The notes below the pieces were generated by a model, which saw only the letters and a program-made list of their open reading frames with translations, was not told where the DNA came from and did not search any database. Both the position numbers and the translations under genes were made by a program. From Sulfurovum sp. (GTDB taxonomy: Bacteria; Campylobacterota; Campylobacteria; Campylobacterales; Sulfurovaceae): DNA of 64,000 bases. The stretch is from the NCBI GenBank assembly GCA_026990595.1, contig JALXCZ010000001.1:1-64000 (forward strand). The letters are read 5' to 3'. Shown here in pieces: positions 60,389-64,000 of this stretch (positions are counted from its first letter, which is position 1; every line of letters begins with the position of its first letter).

Positions 60389-60919
60389 ATGATATACAGA
60401 AGGTCATTACTGTTACTCTCTACTTTATTATTGATGGGATGTGCAACCAATACCGCTACCCCCGTAACTGATGGAACCAAAACACTCTATAAAGGTGAAG
60501 CACTCTTGCTTGTTGCCATTGACGGTACGCAAACACGGGGTGTCAGGTTCATTGAGATCGCGTCAAATGAAGCAAGCCAAGGGTATGAGATCTATTTTCA
60601 CGACAAAAAACCAACCAAAGGCTTCATAGGTATAAAAATACCTGCCCCCAGTACGAATGTCTATGTCAAAGAGTACTCTTTAAGCGGACATTACGGCTGT
60701 AGCAGAGGCAAAGCCGGTTATGGTTCAGGAAGCAAACACATAGCAACAGTAGTACGTGGAAAAACCTATTTTCTGGGTACTGTCAATACCAGTATGAATA
60801 CAATGTATAATGAAATGCCAAAAGCACTCATCTCTGAAGCCAAGTCAAAATACAACTATAAGGTACATAGCAAAGATATAATAAAAAGTACAACATTTAA
60901 AAGCAATATTTCACTGTAG
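60389..60919 (+). CDS. Lipoprotein, function unknown
   Basis: 176 residues, lipoprotein signal LLLSTLLLMGC (Cys in LMGC). No family recognised; the mature part is β-rich with a short Gly-rich segment (YGCSRGKAGYGSGSKH). It begins directly after the DUF302 gene, so the two are likely one transcription unit. Confidence 0.75.
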   Translation: MIYRRSLLLLSTLLLMGCATNTATPVTDGTKTLYKGEALLLVAIDGTQTRGVRFIEIASNEASQGYEIYFHDKKPTKGFIGIKIPAPSTNVYVKEYSLSGHYGCSRGKAGYGSGSKHIATVVRGKTYFLGTVNTSMNTMYNEMPKALISEAKSKYNYKVHSKDIIKSTTFKSNISL

Positions 60920-60947
60920 GTTTACCCCTCCCTAACCTCCTCTTCGC

Positions 60948-60953
60948 TATAAT
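60948..60953 (+). promoter_or_regulatory. Possible -10 box for trpB
   Basis: TATAAT 28 nt before the trpB ATG, after a stretch of pyrimidines. Sequence match only. Confidence 0.4.
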
Positions 60954-60981
60954 CTATCCAATTTACATATAAGAGAAAACC

Positions 60982-62208
60982 ATGGATCTACATAAAGAGA
61001 TATATATCCCAAAACCAAGCCCTTTTGACCCTGATACACTGGGACATTTTGGTAAATTTGGCGGGCGTTTCGTACCCGAAACTCTCATGCCGGCACTTGA
61101 GCAGCTTAGAGTGGACTATGAATCTGTACGCTTTGACAAAGATTTTTGGTCAGAAGTAGACTACTACTACAAGAACTATGTAGGTCGCCCTTCTGCACTC
61201 TATTTTGCAGAAAACCTTTCCAAAGAACTGGATGCAAAGATCTACCTTAAAAGAGAAGACCTCAATCATACAGGTGCACACAAGATCAACCACTGTGTCG
61301 CTCAGGCTGTTCTTGCCAAAAGACTGGGGAAGAAGAAGATCATTGCTGAGACAGGTGCCGGACAGCACGGTGTGGCTACAGCAACAGTTGCTGCGCTGTT
61401 TGGACTGGAATGTGAAGTATTCATGGGTGCCAAAGATGTGGCACGTCAGGAACTCAATGTTTTCCGTATGAAACTGCTTGGTGCAAAAGTACATGCCGTA
61501 GAGTCGGGGAGCAAGACACTTAAAGATGCTATGAATGATGCCATACGCCACTGGGTAACCCATGCAAGAGATACCTACTACCTCATAGGTACAGTTGCCG
61601 GTCCTCATCCCTACCCTATGATGGTACGTGACATCCAGTCAATCATCGGATGGGAAGCCAAAGCACAACTTGATATAGTCGAAGGATGTCTGCCTGACAA
61701 AGTTATTGCCTGCATTGGTGGTGGCTCCAATGCCATGGGTATATTCAGCCACTTTTTAGAAGACAAAAGTGTAGAATGTATCGGTATTGAGGCTGGTGGG
61801 GAAGGACTTGAGTGTAAACACGGATGTTCCTTGGAAAAAGGAAGCCCCGGTGTACTGCACGGACAGCTTTCTTACCTCCTCCAGGATGAAGACGGGCAGA
61901 TACAGGAAGCCCACTCCATCTCAGCAGGACTCGACTACCCAGGCATTGGACCTGAACACGCATTTCTTAAAGATGAGGGTATCGTTACCTATAATCACAT
62001 TACTGATGATGAAGCGATGGATGCCTTCGTATGGCTAAGTCAGGCAGAGGGGATCATACCTGCGTTCGAAAGTTCACATGCCGTTGCCTACCTAAAGAAG
62101 ATGAATCCTGAAGATGTAAAAGGATTAACTATATTGGTCAACCTTTCAGGACGAGGTGATAAAGATATGATACAGGCCCAGGATATATTGGCTGAGCAGT
62201 TTAAATAA
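60982..62208 (+). CDS. trpB: Tryptophan synthase beta chain
   Basis: 408 residues. It joins indole and serine to make tryptophan. Motifs: [38 protein letters not shown] (PLP Lys), [25 protein letters not shown] (PLP phosphate) and NLSGRGDKD. The length and N-terminus fit TrpB1. No trpA or other trp gene lies nearby in the window, so the gene is apart from the other trp genes. Confidence 0.95.
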   Translation: MDLHKEIYIPKPSPFDPDTLGHFGKFGGRFVPETLMPALEQLRVDYESVRFDKDFWSEVDYYYKNYVGRPSALYFAENLSKELDAKIYLKREDLNHTGAHKINHCVAQAVLAKRLGKKKIIAETGAGQHGVATATVAALFGLECEVFMGAKDVARQELNVFRMKLLGAKVHAVESGSKTLKDAMNDAIRHWVTHARDTYYLIGTVAGPHPYPMMVRDIQSIIGWEAKAQLDIVEGCLPDKVIACIGGGSNAMGIFSHFLEDKSVECIGIEAGGEGLECKHGCSLEKGSPGVLHGQLSYLLQDEDGQIQEAHSISAGLDYPGIGPEHAFLKDEGIVTYNHITDDEAMDAFVWLSQAEGIIPAFESSHAVAYLKKMNPEDVKGLTILVNLSGRGDKDMIQAQDILAEQFK

Positions 62209-62225
62209 AAACCAAAGGATTATAA

Positions 62226-63701
62226 ATGAATTTTGAATTAACCGTATTACCCGTAGCTGATATATCTGGTGAGTTGGAAGTTATTATCGTTGTAGATACT
62301 AACCTTAAACACCGTTTTGTGCAAGACAAAAAACTATTGAAAAAAGCCGGTTTTTCGTGCGGACAGGATGAAACCTGTCTTCTTATAGAAAAAAACCGAC
62401 TCTATGTGGGTGCAGGTTCATTAAAAAGTACAGACATCAGACGTGCCGCTGCCAATGCACTCAAAGCACTTAAAGGTACAAAGTATAAGTCTATCAAAGT
62501 AGCAACTTATACCAACAAAGGATGCACCTATACACTTAGAGCAATGATAGAAGGTTTTATTCTTGGCGGATATAGCTTTGAAACCTATAAAAGTAAAAAA
62601 AATAAAAGTAGGATCAAAGAGATTTCTGTCTCTTTGGAAGAATATTCTGAACTCACACTAGATATAGAAAAAGCTGCAGAGCAAGTACATAAAGCACAGA
62701 TCATCGCTGATGCTACCAACTTTACACGGGACATTGTCAATACTACACCCGATGACTGCTACCCAGATGTTATGGCAAGTATTGCAGAAGGTATGGCTGA
62801 AGATGTGGGACTTGAATGTACAGTACTCAAACCGAAGCAACTGAGACGTGAGAAGATGGAGACACTTCTTGCTGTGGCACGTGCAAGTCGTCATAATCCG
62901 AGGGTTATCCACCTTACACATAAACCAAAAAATGCCAAACACAAGATTACACTTGTGGGTAAAGGTCTTACCTATGATTCAGGTGGGCTAAGCCTCAAAC
63001 CTGCGGACTACATGGTGACAATGAAATCAGATAAAAGTGGTGGCTCTGCAGTTCTAGGCATTATGAAAGCTGTGGCTGAACTTGACTTACCTATAGAAGT
63101 ACATGGTTTTGTAGGAGCAGTAGAAAATATGATAGGTGGTGATGCCTATAAGCCAGATGACGTACTTGTGGCTAAAAATGGGAAAACAATTGAAATACGC
63201 AATACAGATGCAGAAGGGCGTTTGGTCCTAGCTGATGTATTGTGCTATGCACAACAAGAGGTCAAAGCAGATTATATCTTCGACTTTGCAACACTTACGG
63301 GGGCTTCTGTAGTGGCTGTAGGACATTATACATCTTCTATTATGGGGAACAACAAAGAGATACAGAATCTTGTGGTCAGAGAGGCTCAAAATGCGGGGGA
63401 ATTAGCCACAGCATTGGATTTCAACGACTACCTTAAAAAAACTATTAAGTCTGAAATAGCGGATGTCTGCAATATTTCAAATACACGTTATGGTGGGGCT
63501 ATTACCGCAGGTCAGTTCCTCTCAGAATTTATAGACAAAAAGCATATAGACAGATGGGCACATATTGACATTGCCGGGCCTGCTTTTGTAGAACATCCCT
63601 GGGGAGAAAATCCTCATGGTGCTTCCGGTGCAGGAGTGAGGATGATGGTAAAACTACTTGAAAAACTTGCACAGGAAAAAGAAATACATCAAAAAGGATA
63701 G
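62226..63701 (+). CDS. pepA: Leucyl aminopeptidase (cytosol aminopeptidase)
   Basis: 491 residues, M17 family. It removes N-terminal residues from peptides with two zinc or manganese ions. The signature NTDAEGRLVLADVL is present, and the active-site Lys and metal ligands occur in VGKGLTYDSGGLSLKPAD and MKSDKSGGSAVLG. It begins 17 nt after trpB. In H. pylori (recalled) pepA is close to apt, in keeping with this region being conserved flank. Confidence 0.95.
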   Translation: MNFELTVLPVADISGELEVIIVVDTNLKHRFVQDKKLLKKAGFSCGQDETCLLIEKNRLYVGAGSLKSTDIRRAAANALKALKGTKYKSIKVATYTNKGCTYTLRAMIEGFILGGYSFETYKSKKNKSRIKEISVSLEEYSELTLDIEKAAEQVHKAQIIADATNFTRDIVNTTPDDCYPDVMASIAEGMAEDVGLECTVLKPKQLRREKMETLLAVARASRHNPRVIHLTHKPKNAKHKITLVGKGLTYDSGGLSLKPADYMVTMKSDKSGGSAVLGIMKAVAELDLPIEVHGFVGAVENMIGGDAYKPDDVLVAKNGKTIEIRNTDAEGRLVLADVLCYAQQEVKADYIFDFATLTGASVVAVGHYTSSIMGNNKEIQNLVVREAQNAGELATALDFNDYLKKTIKSEIADVCNISNTRYGGAITAGQFLSEFIDKKHIDRWAHIDIAGPAFVEHPWGENPHGASGAGVRMMVKLLEKLAQEKEIHQKG

Positions 63702-63704
63702 CAC

Positions 63705-64000
63705 ATGAAACGAACGATACTTCCAATATTTTTACTTTTGGCATTGACTGCGTGCGAGGAAAGAAATACCCTTTCTGTCCCTACTCCCAAGCCACTACCG
63801 GCAGATGAAATAGTAACAGAACAACCCAAAACCACTGAGAGTATAAATACAGTTAAAACACCTGCTGTCAAGACTCCAAAAGTTACAAAAGAAGCAAAAA
63901 AACCTGTAGTTGTTCAAACCTATACACAAAGTAAAAGCAAACAAGAGATATTCTCCGGCGGGATCATGACAGATGGCTTAGACATAGGAACTATTCGTCT
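63705..64000 (+). CDS. Lipoprotein, partial at right edge
   Basis: About 98 codons lie in the window from the ATG at 63705; the gene runs off the right edge. A lipoprotein signal ends in LLALTACEE (Cys). The following region is Pro/Thr/Lys-rich and probably disordered (KTPAVKTPKVTKEAKKPVV). It overlaps nothing and follows pepA by 3 nt. No family recognised from this part. Confidence 0.7.
   Translation, partial: MKRTILPIFLLLALTACEERNTLSVPTPKPLPADEIVTEQPKTTESINTVKTPAVKTPKVTKEAKKPVVVQTYTQSKSKQEIFSGGIMTDGLDIGTIR

Overview
This 64 kb window looks like a chromosomal segment of an AT-rich Campylobacterota (Epsilonproteobacteria), most like Sulfurovum or a close relative. That placement is an inference from gene content (two-gene PEP synthase/enolase run, purC-purS-purQ, DUF502, DUF4139, several c-type cytochromes, HTH-less LysR domain) and from gene order: folD-lepB-M50 protease-rpiB ... 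apt ... pepA matches the order I remember from Helicobacter pylori. Most of the window is ordinary housekeeping DNA with dense, often overlapping genes.

Layout. 1-4.1 kb: gap (partial), eno and ppsA, a minus-strand glycolysis/gluconeogenesis run. 4.2-6.5 kb: DedA protein, Bax-inhibitor-1 protein, UspA-like protein. 6.7-11.7 kb: S41 protease, purC-purS-purQ, a membrane SH3-like protein, plsC and a small protein. 11.7-13.6 kb: rnz-pfkA on the minus strand. 14-20.5 kb: a lipoate/pyruvate dehydrogenase locus, with lipA and a LipM/LplA-type transferase on one strand and pdhA-pdhB-pdhC-lpd on the other. 20.5-28.2 kb: LOG protein, metal permease, periplasmic small-heat-shock-like protein with an in-frame repeat, FMN glutamate-synthase-like protein, DoxX, MBL hydrolase, nhaA. 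28.3-31.6 kb: valS and a Sel1 protein. 31.6-39.6 kb: signalling genes (GGDEF-EAL, Y-family polymerase, tRNA-Ser, then a four-gene module of coiled-coil protein, OmpA/roadblock-like protein, Ras-like GTPase and PAS-GGDEF cyclase). 40-53.5 kb: pyrF, ppiA, nadE, DUF502, lipoproteins, cytochromes, an outer-membrane barrel protein, cold-shock protein, DUF4139, folD, lepB, M50 protease, rpiB. 59.3-64 kb: apt, DUF302 protein, lipoproteins, trpB, pepA.

The standout region is 53.5-59.1 kb, a chromosomal integron placed between rpiB and apt. It has an intact integron integrase (IntI) gene facing away from the array, an attI region with a repeated GGACA...CCTCTA motif, and a row of very AT-rich cassettes separated by near-identical attC sites of about 68 bp. 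The cassette boundaries are supported by reciprocal complementarity between the core site that starts each cassette and the R'' box that ends it. Cassette 1 carries an OLD/RecF-like ATPase and a small protein with a PD-(D/E)xK-like nuclease motif, a plausible anti-phage pair. The remaining cassettes each carry a toxin-antitoxin pair (BrnT/BrnA, ParE-type, RelE-type, and a further RelE-like pair).

Secondary points of interest are the roadblock/Ras-GTPase/GGDEF module, whose OmpA gene appears to start upstream at a non-standard codon; the pyruvate dehydrogenase E2 with tandem E3-binding-like segments and an Asp-to-Asn change in the catalytic motif; paired hairpin repeats at two intergenic loci; and a widespread short repeat that sits in frame in the heat-shock-like gene.
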